A DNA stretch of 64,000 nt, taken from assembly GCF_002556635.1 (NCBI RefSeq), contig NZ_MWMO01000002.1, forward strand, positions 186,001 to 250,000. The letters run 5' to 3'. The stretch is from Novosphingobium sp. PC22D. GTDB lineage: Bacteria; Pseudomonadota; Alphaproteobacteria; Sphingomonadales; Sphingomonadaceae. The translations under genes and the position numbers were made by a program. The notes under the pieces are model-generated. The model did not search any database. It saw only the letters and a list, made by a program, of their open reading frames with translations, and was not told where the DNA came from. Position 1 is the first letter of the stretch, and each line of letters starts with the position of its first letter. Shown piece after piece: positions 23,697 through 31,539 of this stretch.

Positions 23697-23721
23697 TCCC
23701 CTCCGGCGAGGCCGGAGGGGA
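23697..23721. terminator. Bidirectional stem-loop terminator
   Basis: A perfect 11-bp inverted repeat with a 3-nt loop (TCCCCTCCGGC, gag, GCCGGAGGGGA) lies between the convergent TonB receptor gene and the end of the ten-gene operon. Confidence 0.75.
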
Positions 23722-23727
23722 CCCATC

Positions 23728-24537
23728 TCAGACGATCGAGGCGCCGTTGACGACGCCGAAGCCGCAGGCCTTGTAGCCGAGCAGCACCAGCATTTCCTCG
23801 GTGGCGAACTGACGGATCTCCGGCCGCAGCGAGAGGAACCAGTTCTCCTGGCTGCGGTAGATGTACGAGGAATACCACGCGAAGACGCCCGCGCGGGTCT
23901 CGTTTCCCGTCACGTTGTTGCCCGTCTTGTGCCACAGGCGGCTTTCGAAAACGACGATCGAGCCCGCCGGTGCCTCGACCGCGACACCGTCGAGCTGCTG
24001 CTCTTCGCCTTGCGGCATCCGGTTCAGCCGGTGGCTGCCGGGCACGACGCGCGTCGCCCCGTTTTCGGCGGTGAAATCGTCGAGACACCAGCCGACGTTC
24101 ATTCCCTGCGGCGCCCGCGGCCAGGGCTCGGGCACGAAGAGCTGATCGGCATGGAGCACCATTTCGCCGCCGCCCGGGCCGGTGATGTTCGCCGAGATGT
24201 TGGACAGCAGCGCGGGCCAGCCGACGACTTCCTTCAAGAGGTCGATCGCCAGCGGATGAAAGGCAAGGTCCTCGAACAGCGGATCGCGGCTCAGCACGTT
24301 GGCGACACGCTGGTTGCTGGCATCGTCGGCATAGTCGAGCGCGAGCCGTTGCTCGCGACCCCGCGCGCGATCGGACTCCGCCGCGCGGTAGAGCGCGTCG
24401 CGCGTGCGCGCCAGCGTGTCGCCGGTGAGCACATCGGGCACGATCGCAAGGCCATGCTCGGCGATGTCCGCCAGCATTTGCGCGCGATCGCGCGTCGGCG
24501 CGGGTAGCTGGCCAGCGGTGGCCTTGGCGAGTGTCAC
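23728..24537 (-). CDS. Phytanoyl-CoA dioxygenase (PhyH) family protein, last gene of operon
   Basis: A 269-residue non-heme Fe(II)/2-oxoglutarate-type dioxygenase. The iron triad is visible as H-A-D in VLHADQLF and a distal His in LWHKTGNN; the arginine-bearing ENGATRVVPGSH segment is also typical. The start is taken as the GTG at 24537, whose bases overlap the stop of the cyclase gene (GTGA). No good ribosome site precedes it, and an in-frame ATG at 24477 is the alternative. It is clearly paralogous to the PhyH protein at 30360 in the same operon (shared EPW, GATRV and ENWFLSL segments). Probably hydroxylates a pathway intermediate. Confidence 0.82.
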   Translation of the reverse strand: MTLAKATAGQLPAPTRDRAQMLADIAEHGLAIVPDVLTGDTLARTRDALYRAAESDRARGREQRLALDYADDASNQRVANVLSRDPLFEDLAFHPLAIDLLKEVVGWPALLSNISANITGPGGGEMVLHADQLFVPEPWPRAPQGMNVGWCLDDFTAENGATRVVPGSHRLNRMPQGEEQQLDGVAVEAPAGSIVVFESRLWHKTGNNVTGNETRAGVFAWYSSYIYRSQENWFLSLRPEIRQFATEEMLVLLGYKACGFGVVNGASIV

Positions 24538-25457
24538 AGGATCGCCAGCGGCGTCAGCGGCGATCCGACGCCGCCCTTTACCAGCAGCGGGGGCGCGGTG
24601 AAGAAGAACGACCAGCAATCTTCCGCCGCGCAGACCTCAGCAAGCTCGTCGAGCACGAAAACCTCGCCCAGCGTCATGCCCATGTCGCGGATGAGCACGC
24701 AATGCACCGGCATCTCGAACGCGCTGTCGTTGGCTGGCATCGCCTCGACGCCCCAGTTGTCGCTGGCAAGCGCGGCGATCTCGCGTTCGTGCAGCCAGGG
24801 CGCGCAATCGAGCGCGATGCCCGGCTCGCCGTTCCAGTAGCGCGCCGCGTCGCCATCCTTCGTGAAACAGCGCAGCCAGCCGGTCCGCACGATCAGGATG
24901 TCGCCGGGACGCGTCTCGCAGCCCTGCGCCGCGAGCGCCGCGTCGAGATCCGCCGCGGTGATCACCTCGCCGGCCTCGAGCCGGTCCTTGCCGCGCAGCC
25001 GCGCCAGATCGAGCAGCACGCCGCGCCCGGCGACCCCGCGTTCGGCGATCTGATCGATCGAGAGCGCCGCCGAGCCCGCCCCCGTCGTGATCGATGATGA
25101 GGGCACGCCGTTGTAGAGCTGGTCGTCGTAGCCGACATGGCCCAATCCGTCCCACTGCGTCACCGATTGCAGCGGCAGGTAGAGCGCGTCGTCGGCGACG
25201 ATCATGCGGTCGGGGCGGTCGGCGAAATCGGGCGGGGTCAGGCTCATCATGTGGATCGGGTTGACACGCCCGCCGAGCCCGACCTGGATTCCCTGGTTGC
25301 TCAGCGGCAGGCCGAGATTGACGATCCGTCCGCTGCGCACCGCCCGCGCCGCCTGCGCGGTCCGTTCGGGTGTGAGATGGTTGAGCGTGCCGATCCGGTC
25401 GTCCGCGCCCCAGCGCCCCCAGTTCGAGACCTGCTTGCCGATTTCGCGAAATTCCAT
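24534..25457 (-). CDS. Cyclase-family (kynurenine-formamidase-like) hydrolase
   Basis: A 307-residue protein of the metal-dependent cyclase family. The metal-site region is represented by TQWDGLGHVGYDDQLYNG (the family HxGTHxD site in a modified form, with D-x-x-x-H). Conserved segments include GVLLDLARLRG and DILIVRTGW. The ATG at 25457 has AGGAGAG upstream; in-frame codons further upstream lack one. Relatives hydrolyse amides, lactones or cyclic intermediates. There is a 44-bp gap after the upstream oxidase gene, and its stop overlaps the start of the PhyH gene. It could open a ring product, but the reaction is inferred. Confidence 0.8.
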   Translation of the reverse strand: MEFREIGKQVSNWGRWGADDRIGTLNHLTPERTAQAARAVRSGRIVNLGLPLSNQGIQVGLGGRVNPIHMMSLTPPDFADRPDRMIVADDALYLPLQSVTQWDGLGHVGYDDQLYNGVPSSSITTGAGSAALSIDQIAERGVAGRGVLLDLARLRGKDRLEAGEVITAADLDAALAAQGCETRPGDILIVRTGWLRCFTKDGDAARYWNGEPGIALDCAPWLHEREIAALASDNWGVEAMPANDSAFEMPVHCVLIRDMGMTLGEVFVLDELAEVCAAEDCWSFFFTAPPLLVKGGVGSPLTPLAIL

Positions 25458-25501
25458 CCGATCGCTCTCCTGGCTTTGTCGATCATCATCGGGCGATCGC
25501 A

Positions 25502-26923
25502 TCACGGAACCACCTTGCCCGGGTTGAGCAGTCCGTCCGGATCGAGCGCCTGCTTGATCCTGCGCATCAGCGCGATTTCTTCAGGCGATCGCGAATGGTG
25601 CAGAAAGGCCCGGCGCGATCGGCCGATGCCGTGCTCGGCCGCGATCGAACCGCCCAGCCTCGCGACTTCGCCATAGACAAGCGCGTCGACGGTATCCTCG
25701 TCGCCGCTCGCATTTGCCGAACCCCTCCCGAGATTGACGATGATGTGCAAGTTGCCGTCCCCGGCGTGGCCATAGAAAAGGAACCGCGCCTCGGGATAGC
25801 GCACGAGGACGGCCGCCCGCACGGCCTCGACAAATCCAGGCATCGCCGCCAGCGTCATGCTCACGTCGTAGACGAGGAACGGGTGACAGGCCGCGAGCGC
25901 GGGCGCCATGTCCTCGCGCACCGCCCAGAGCGCCTCGCGCTCGCCGCCCGACTTGGCGATCACCGCGTCGCTGGCCAGCCCCTCCTCGATCGCTTCGGCC
26001 AGCGCCTGCATGAACTGGTCCGGATCGTTCTCGGCATCGCCGCCCAGCATCTCGACGAGAGCGTAGAAGGCGTGCCCCTGCGCCATCGGTTGGCTTCGGG
26101 ATTCGCGCTGCGAGCGAGTCATGACCGCATAGAATTCACCCCACATCAGCTCGAAGGAAGACAGCCGCCCGCCAAGGCGCATTTCCAGCCGACGCAGCAG
26201 CGCGATGACCTGATCGAAACTTTCCAGCGCCACCAGCGCGGTCTGATCGGTCACCGGGCGGGGCCGGAGACGAAGCACCGCGCGCGTGACGATGCCGAGC
26301 GTCCCTTCGCTGCCGATCATCAGGTGTTTCCAGGCATAGCCCGCGTTGTCCTTGATCATGGGGGTCAGCGAGCTGACCACGGTGCCGTCAGCAAGCACGA
26401 CTTCGAGCCCCGTCACCATGTCGCGCAGCATGCCCCAGCGCAGCACGCGGTTGCCGCCGGCATTGGCCGCGATCGAGCCGCCGACCGTCGCCGACCCGCG
26501 CGAGCCGAGATCGAGCGGCAGGAACGCGCCAGCAGCCTCCGCCGCCTCCTGCGCCACTTGCAGGATGCATCCGGCCTCGACCGTCATGGCCATGGCGGCG
26601 GTGTCGACGGCGACGACCTTGTCCATCCGATCGAGCGACAACGCGATGCCGCCCGGCGCCGCGATCGCGCCGCCGACGGTTCCGGTCTGCCCGCCGACGA
26701 CGGTGACCGAGGCGCCATGCAGCCCGGCGATCCGCATCACGCCGGAGACCTCTTGCGGGGATGCGGGACGGACCACGAAGGCCGGATCGGCGGCATACTT
26801 GCCGAGCACGTCGCGGCGAAACCGCGCGTCCGCGGCGCTCCCGGGGATGACATAGCGGGGGTCGAGCAGCGCGGCGAGTTCGTCGCCCAGCACCGCGCCC
26901 TGGCTTGCCACGGTGGATGTCAT
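25502..26923 (-). CDS. GlcD-like FAD-binding hydroxy-acid oxidase
   Basis: A 473-residue flavoprotein of the FAD_binding_4 plus FAD-oxidase C family (D-lactate dehydrogenase/glycolate oxidase GlcD type). The FAD pyrophosphate-binding segment is VTVVGGQTGTVGGAI (about residues 72-86), followed by LGSRGSATVGGSIAANAGG. The C-terminal substrate domain ends with the metal/His region FYGHAGDGNLHI and AEHGIGRSR. Its ATG overlaps the upstream aldolase stop (ATGA). The enzyme would oxidise a (R)-2-hydroxy acid to a 2-oxo acid, consistent with the aldolase and lactonase genes just upstream. Confidence 0.9.
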   Translation of the reverse strand: MTSTVASQGAVLGDELAALLDPRYVIPGSAADARFRRDVLGKYAADPAFVVRPASPQEVSGVMRIAGLHGASVTVVGGQTGTVGGAIAAPGGIALSLDRMDKVVAVDTAAMAMTVEAGCILQVAQEAAEAAGAFLPLDLGSRGSATVGGSIAANAGGNRVLRWGMLRDMVTGLEVVLADGTVVSSLTPMIKDNAGYAWKHLMIGSEGTLGIVTRAVLRLRPRPVTDQTALVALESFDQVIALLRRLEMRLGGRLSSFELMWGEFYAVMTRSQRESRSQPMAQGHAFYALVEMLGGDAENDPDQFMQALAEAIEEGLASDAVIAKSGGEREALWAVREDMAPALAACHPFLVYDVSMTLAAMPGFVEAVRAAVLVRYPEARFLFYGHAGDGNLHIIVNLGRGSANASGDEDTVDALVYGEVARLGGSIAAEHGIGRSRRAFLHHSRSPEEIALMRRIKQALDPDGLLNPGKVVP

Positions 26924-27669
26924 AGCCCGTGGCCCAGCCTGCGCAGCGCCGCGAGATCTTCCGCCGCTCCCTTGCGCAAGAACATCGTGTCGCTGCCCGA
27001 TGTCAGGAACGTCACGCCCGCCTCGAGCTGCAAGGCCGCGTTCGCCGGGCCGAACGACACCGATGCGCAGATCAGACCGTGGTCGCCGCAGGCGCGGGCC
27101 ACCGTGGCGATCGCGTCGAGCACCGCTGCGGGCATGTCGAGCGAGAGTTCGTGGCCAAGGCTCAGCGCCAGGTCGACCGGCCCGACCAGCAAGCCGTCGA
27201 CGCCGGGCGTCGCCGCGATCGCCGCGAGATTATCCAATGCCTCGCGGGTTTCGATCATCGCGATGCACAGGCAATCGTGGTGTCCCTCGCCCGCCCCGTA
27301 CCATTGCCGAACGGGGCCGAAGGAGCGGATACCGCGCGGGGGATAGCGGACTGCCGCGACCGCCGTCCGCGCGTCGGCCGCCGAGTTGACCATCGGCACG
27401 ATCACGCCGGCGGCACCGAGATCGGCGACGCGCATCAGCGTCGGCGGATCGCACCATGGCACGCGGACCAGCGCGGGCGTTCCGGTCGCATCGAACGTTT
27501 GCAGCACCGGCAGCAGGCTCGCGAGCGTCACAGCGCCATGTTGCAGGTCGACCGCCACAGCGTCATAGCCGGCGCGTCCCATCGTTTCGCACGCCACCGT
27601 GGAATCGCAGGCGATCCATGTCCCGAAGGCGGTGGGCGGCCCAAGCAGGGTTTCGCGCAAGCCTGCCAT
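26920..27669 (-). CDS. HpcH/HpaI-family class II aldolase
   Basis: A 249-residue TIM-barrel aldolase of the 4-hydroxy-2-oxo-acid type, splitting a 2-oxo acid such as pyruvate from an aldehyde with a divalent metal. Conserved active-site segments are DLQHG (general base His), the substrate arginine in LVRVPW, the metal ligand Glu in MIETREALDN, and GPVDLALSLG. The ATG at 27669 follows the SMP-30 stop by 4 bp; an upstream in-frame extension overlapping that gene is rejected. The next gene starts inside its stop. It probably performs chain cleavage in the pathway. Confidence 0.9.
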   Translation of the reverse strand: MAGLRETLLGPPTAFGTWIACDSTVACETMGRAGYDAVAVDLQHGAVTLASLLPVLQTFDATGTPALVRVPWCDPPTLMRVADLGAAGVIVPMVNSAADARTAVAAVRYPPRGIRSFGPVRQWYGAGEGHHDCLCIAMIETREALDNLAAIAATPGVDGLLVGPVDLALSLGHELSLDMPAAVLDAIATVARACGDHGLICASVSFGPANAALQLEAGVTFLTSGSDTMFLRKGAAEDLAALRRLGHGL

Positions 27670-27673
27670 GCCG

Positions 27674-28564
27674 TCAGCCCGCGAAGTCCGGATCGGGCAA
27701 GCCCGCATGGTCGCCCGCGAACCGGAACAGCCCGCCGTCGAGCGGACTGTGCTGCTTGCCGTCGAGGCCGTGGCGGATCGTCGTGACGAAGATCGTGCGC
27801 ATGTTCGCGCCGCCGAAGGCGGGCTTGGTCGGATTGGCGAAGGGCAGACGCACTTCGAGGTCCGGCGTACCGTCGGGCAGATAGCGGCGCAGCTTCCCGG
27901 CATAGACGAGGCTGGCCCAATATCCGCCTTGCGCATCGACGGCTGCGCCATCGACGAAACCGTCGCCCTCGCCGAGTTCGAAGAAGGTCTCGCGCGCGCC
28001 GATCGCACCGGTTCGCGGATCGAGCGGGTAGCGGTCGCAACGCATCGTCGTCGAGTCCGACAGGTAGAGCGCGTCGCCACCGGGGCTGAACGCCAGCCCG
28101 TTGGCACAGGAGATTCCCTCGATCACCGGCACCAGATCGCCCCCGTCGAGCCGGAACAGTTTCGCACCGCCCGGATGCGGATTACCCGGCCCGACGCGGT
28201 GGTCGATCGAGCCCACCCAGAAACGCCCTGCCCTGTCGCACGCACACTCGTGCAGCGAAACCGCGTCGGGCAAGGGCGAGGCGACGAGCGGCGAGAGCGC
28301 CCCCGACTCGAAATCAAAGGTGAACAGGCCCGAAGCCAGCGTGACGAGCGCGCCTCCGTCGCGGCGAAACACGAAGCCGCCGATCCGTTCCGGCATCGGC
28401 CATTCGGTGATGCGGCCGCTGGCCTGCTCCCACTTGCGCAGGCGCGGCGGCCCGTCGCAGTCGATCCAGTAGAGCGCGCCTTCGGGGGCCCGCCAGACGG
28501 GGGTTTCGCCGATCGAATCCTCGCTCTCGCCGATGCGGTCCACGCGGGGCTCGATCACCTTCAC
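27674..28564 (-). CDS. SMP-30/gluconolactonase-like lactonase
   Basis: A 296-residue six-bladed beta-propeller of the SMP-30/luciferin-regenerating family, usually a Ca/Zn-dependent lactonase. Family metal-site segments are visible: GETPVWR (Glu ligand), SCANGLAFSPGGDALYLSDS (Asn and Asp ligands) and DGAAVDAQGGYW. The GTG at 28564 overlaps the stop of the upstream P450 (GTGA); ATG-less but in perfect register with an operon overlap. It likely hydrolyses a lactone generated by the oxygenases, supplying an open-chain hydroxy acid to the aldolase downstream. Confidence 0.88.
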   Translation of the reverse strand: MKVIEPRVDRIGESEDSIGETPVWRAPEGALYWIDCDGPPRLRKWEQASGRITEWPMPERIGGFVFRRDGGALVTLASGLFTFDFESGALSPLVASPLPDAVSLHECACDRAGRFWVGSIDHRVGPGNPHPGGAKLFRLDGGDLVPVIEGISCANGLAFSPGGDALYLSDSTTMRCDRYPLDPRTGAIGARETFFELGEGDGFVDGAAVDAQGGYWASLVYAGKLRRYLPDGTPDLEVRLPFANPTKPAFGGANMRTIFVTTIRHGLDGKQHSPLDGGLFRFAGDHAGLPDPDFAG

Positions 28565-29811
28565 GCCCGCAGCTCCTCGATCACGACCGGCAATTCGTTC
28601 CAGCCCCACTGGAAGCTCGAGGGCAGTCGCACCGCGCGATCCATGTCGAACGAGAAACGCTCCACCCGGCGCAGGAACGTCTCGATCAGGATGCGCAATT
28701 CCAGCCGCGCGAGGTGGATTCCGATGCAGTAGTGCTGCCCCGTTCCGAACGAGAGCACGCGCTCGATCGGGCGGTTCCAGATGAAGCTATCGGGCTGATC
28801 GTACTCGGCGGGATCGCGCGCGGCCGAGCCGAACAGCACCATTACCCGTTGCCCCTTGCGCACCTTCGCCCCGGCCACCTCCACGTCGCGATGCGCGGTG
28901 CGCGCGAACCACTGCGCGGGCGCGCAAAAGCGGATCATCTCCTCGACCGCGACCGGGACGTTCGCCGCAAGGTCCTGGCGCACCGCATCGAGCTGATCCG
29001 GCGCATCGTGCAGCTCCTTGAGGCCGTGCGCGGTGATCTTGGGCACAGTCTCGACGCCGCCGATGAACACGCAGGTAAGCTGCGTCGCGACTTCGGCGTC
29101 GGTGAGCGCGCGGCCGTAGTATCCGAGCGAGAGAAGACCGTCGATCAGCGGCACCGATCCGTCGGCCCCCGCCGCTCGCCGCTTCGCGATGTATTCGCTC
29201 ATGATGTCGATGCAGCGGCCGATGATGGTCGGTACGTCGGTGCCGCCGCTCTCGGGATCGGTGCGGCTGAGCGAATTGACGAGATCGAGCACCTCGTCGG
29301 CGCGGTCGAGCGGCATGTCGAGCAAGTGGCAGATCACGCTAGCCGAAACCCGCCCGCCGTAGGCCTGCGTGAGATCGAAACGCCGCAGCGGCAGAAGTTC
29401 GGCGAGCCGGGCCTCGGCGAGATCCCGCACGAAGTCGGTGAGTTCGCGCACGGCGCGGGGCCGGAATGGCTTGATGTGCGCGTTGCGCAACACCTCGAAA
29501 TGGGGCGAACCAAGCATCGCGCCGATCGGCAGCGGGTCGAGCGGCAGTTCCGCAACCTGCCCTCCATTGTGCCGCCGCAGGATCTCGGGCGTGGGCAGCG
29601 TCGTGTCGGTGGCGATGAAGGCGTTCGCGCCCACGGTGAGGACGTCGATCACATCCTGGAACCGCGAGAAGACCCAGGTATCGTATTTCTCGAGGTAGAG
29701 CGCGGGCGCTTCCTCGCGGAGCGCCTCGTAGTACGGCAGAGGATCGTTCATCACGTCCCTGCTGAACGGATCGTAGCGAGCCGACAGGCGCTGCCGTGTG
29801 TCTTCGATCAT
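28561..29811 (-). CDS. Cytochrome P450
   Basis: A 416-residue soluble P450. The I-helix has FIGGVETVPK, in which Gly replaces the usual Ala and Glu-Thr forms the acid-alcohol pair. The K-helix ExxR is EMIR and the heme loop is FGTGQHYCIG. The ATG at 29811 overlaps the cupin stop (ATGA); a long in-frame upstream extension runs through the cupin gene and is only a shadow frame. It is the fifth gene of the ten-gene operon beginning at 33194. It is not closely similar by eye to the P450s at 1 or 19822, so the three probably act on different positions or substrates. Confidence 0.93.
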   Translation of the reverse strand: MIEDTRQRLSARYDPFSRDVMNDPLPYYEALREEAPALYLEKYDTWVFSRFQDVIDVLTVGANAFIATDTTLPTPEILRRHNGGQVAELPLDPLPIGAMLGSPHFEVLRNAHIKPFRPRAVRELTDFVRDLAEARLAELLPLRRFDLTQAYGGRVSASVICHLLDMPLDRADEVLDLVNSLSRTDPESGGTDVPTIIGRCIDIMSEYIAKRRAAGADGSVPLIDGLLSLGYYGRALTDAEVATQLTCVFIGGVETVPKITAHGLKELHDAPDQLDAVRQDLAANVPVAVEEMIRFCAPAQWFARTAHRDVEVAGAKVRKGQRVMVLFGSAARDPAEYDQPDSFIWNRPIERVLSFGTGQHYCIGIHLARLELRILIETFLRRVERFSFDMDRAVRLPSSFQWGWNELPVVIEELRA

Positions 29812-30338
29812 GACCGCTCCGCTGCGCCGCTCGCGACGGGCATCTCGGCACGGTCCCAGATGTCCTGCGAGCCGCGTACGGTCTCCAGCGCCTTTTCCCA
29901 GAACGCGAGCCCGTTGGCGTGGTTGACGAAATTGAAGCTGGTCGCGTTCCGGAATTCGAGCACCTCGACGCCGTCCGGTCCCGGCGTATAGCTGTAGGGC
30001 ACGCCCGCCGGGACGAAGAAGCCCTCGCGCGGGCCCAGGTCCCGGGTGCCCATCCGGATCGAGCCGGCGACGATGTAATAGAGGCAGTCGGCGTCGTGGC
30101 TGTGCAGCGGCAGCGGATAGCCCGGCTTGAACCAGACGTGGACGAGGCTGAACCCGGGCATCGCGAACAGCACGCGCGCGTCCTCGCCGTTGAACACGCC
30201 GGCCTCCTGCACCTCGCCAAGCACGGGCAGGATCGCTTCGCGGAACGGCTCGAAGTGCATCATGCCGCTTTCCGCGAGCGCGGGCGCATCCTCGCGGCTG
30301 AAGATGGTGAAGCGGGCGGGGGGTTCGGGGTCTGTCAT
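29808..30338 (-). CDS. Cupin-domain protein
   Basis: A 176-residue single-cupin protein. The first metal motif is PGYPLPLHSHDADCLYYIVAG (His, His, with an Asp/Cys region where Glu is usual), about residues 71-90. The second is in the GFFVPAGVPYSYTPG segment, which lacks an obvious His. The incomplete second motif makes catalytic assignment unsafe; it may be a metal-binding isomerase or dioxygenase, or a ligand-binding protein. The ATG at 30338 has AGGAGA upstream, and the stop overlaps the P450 start. It follows a PhyH gene by 21 bp. Confidence 0.8.
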   Translation of the reverse strand: MTDPEPPARFTIFSREDAPALAESGMMHFEPFREAILPVLGEVQEAGVFNGEDARVLFAMPGFSLVHVWFKPGYPLPLHSHDADCLYYIVAGSIRMGTRDLGPREGFFVPAGVPYSYTPGPDGVEVLEFRNATSFNFVNHANGLAFWEKALETVRGSQDIWDRAEMPVASGAAERS

Positions 30339-30359
30339 CGGGCGGTCTCCTGCATCGGC

Positions 30360-31157
30360 CTAGAATGGCGCAAGACCGTTGACCCGGCCCACGATCTGCG
30401 GCCGGAACCCCAGCAGGCTCAGCAAGGTCTCGGAACCGAACTGCCGGATCGCCGGATCGAGCGAGAGAAACCAGTTCTCCTGCGGCAGATAGATCGGCAG
30501 CGTGTACCAGTTGAACACGCCCGCGCGCGGCCGGTCGGTCTCGTTGCGTCCGGTCTGGTGCCAGCAGCGCCCGTCGATGACGATCATCGCCCCGGCAGGC
30601 GCCTCGATCGCGACCATCGGCGGAACCGGCTCGCCTTCGCGGTGGCTGCGGTTGCGCAGGTGGCTGCCCGGCGCGACGCGAGTCGCGCCGTTGTCGGCGG
30701 TGAAGGCGTCGAGACACCAGCCGATGTTCACGCCATGCGGACCCGCCCACGGCTCGGGCATGTAAGTCTGGTCGCAGTGCAGCACTTCCTCATCTGCGTG
30801 CCGCACGACGATGTTGGCCGAACTGCCCGACAGCAGCGCGGGCCATCCGATCGTTTCGCGTACGAAGCCAAGGGCGAGGTCGTGCTCGACCAATCGGCAG
30901 AAAATCGGATCGCGGCTGATGAGGTTCCAGATACGGTGGTTGGCATTCTCGCCGCCGTCATAGCCGTAGCGACGGCGCCATCCCGCCTCCTCGTCGAAGC
31001 GCGCGACCCGCTCCAGCGCTTCGCGATACCGTGCGCAAATGTCCGGCGGCAAGGCACCCTCGACAATGCAGAAGCCGTCCCGCGCCAGCGCCTCGCGCTG
31101 CGCCGCCGGAAGGAGCGCGGCCTCGTCAGGCCGATCGGTCGCGAGCGCGGCAGGCAC
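30360..31157 (-). CDS. Phytanoyl-CoA dioxygenase (PhyH) family protein
   Basis: A 265-residue Fe(II)/2-oxoglutarate-type dioxygenase. Iron ligands appear as H-C-D in EVLHCDQTY and the distal His in CWHQTGRN, with DNGATRVAPGSH supplying the 2-oxoglutarate contact region. The start is the GTG at 31157, one base after the upstream stop, because GAAGG lies 8 bp before it; an ATG at 31193 would overlap the upstream gene by 35 bp. It is paralogous to the PhyH protein that ends the same operon at 23728, so the operon seems to carry a duplicated hydroxylase that later diverged. Confidence 0.85.
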   Translation of the reverse strand: MPAALATDRPDEAALLPAAQREALARDGFCIVEGALPPDICARYREALERVARFDEEAGWRRRYGYDGGENANHRIWNLISRDPIFCRLVEHDLALGFVRETIGWPALLSGSSANIVVRHADEEVLHCDQTYMPEPWAGPHGVNIGWCLDAFTADNGATRVAPGSHLRNRSHREGEPVPPMVAIEAPAGAMIVIDGRCWHQTGRNETDRPRAGVFNWYTLPIYLPQENWFLSLDPAIRQFGSETLLSLLGFRPQIVGRVNGLAPF

Positions 31158-31158
31158 T

Positions 31159-31539
31159 TCAGGCGCCTTCCTGAAGCATCGACATGTCGACATATTCGTC
31201 GAGCCTGGCGATCCTGCCGTCGGCAACGTCGAAGACGAGGCACGCCGGCCAGTCGATCACCGCGCCGTCGTGCGTCGTCAGGCGCAGCACGTGCTGCTGC
31301 ACGAAGCCGGACGGCGTGGGTTGGCGGCGCACCTCCAGATAGCGGCGATCGCTGAAATTCCCGAAGAGCAAATCGAGTCCGGCAACGGACTGCGCCGGCG
31401 TCTGCGCCACCTGGTCGAAATTGTGCCAGATCCGCGCGCCGGGCGCATAGCACGCCAGCACGCGCTCGATGGACCCGTCCTCCAGCGCCGAGAAGAAGGC
31501 CTCGGCCAGTTGCTCGACAGGATCGGCCAGCGCGCTCAT
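31159..31539 (-). CDS. SnoaL/NTF2-like protein
   Basis: A 126-residue alpha+beta barrel protein of the NTF2/SnoaL superfamily, recognised from its length and pattern (N-terminal helices with LACYAPGARIWHNFD, then beta-strands with QQHVLRLTTHDGAVIDW and ARLDEYVDMS). Members are isomerases, dehydratases or cyclases with variable acid-base residues; ketosteroid isomerase belongs here, so a double-bond isomerase role beside the KstD-like flavoprotein is attractive but not shown. Its ATG overlaps the stop of that flavoprotein (ATGA), so they are translationally coupled. Confidence 0.82.
   Translation of the reverse strand: MSALADPVEQLAEAFFSALEDGSIERVLACYAPGARIWHNFDQVAQTPAQSVAGLDLLFGNFSDRRYLEVRRQPTPSGFVQQHVLRLTTHDGAVIDWPACLVFDVADGRIARLDEYVDMSMLQEGA

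Noticed and set aside
28561..30750. Apparent 729-residue protein ending in a P450
   Set aside because: The N-terminal part is a shadow frame through the cupin and PhyH genes; the real P450 starts at 29811 in the cupin stop codon.
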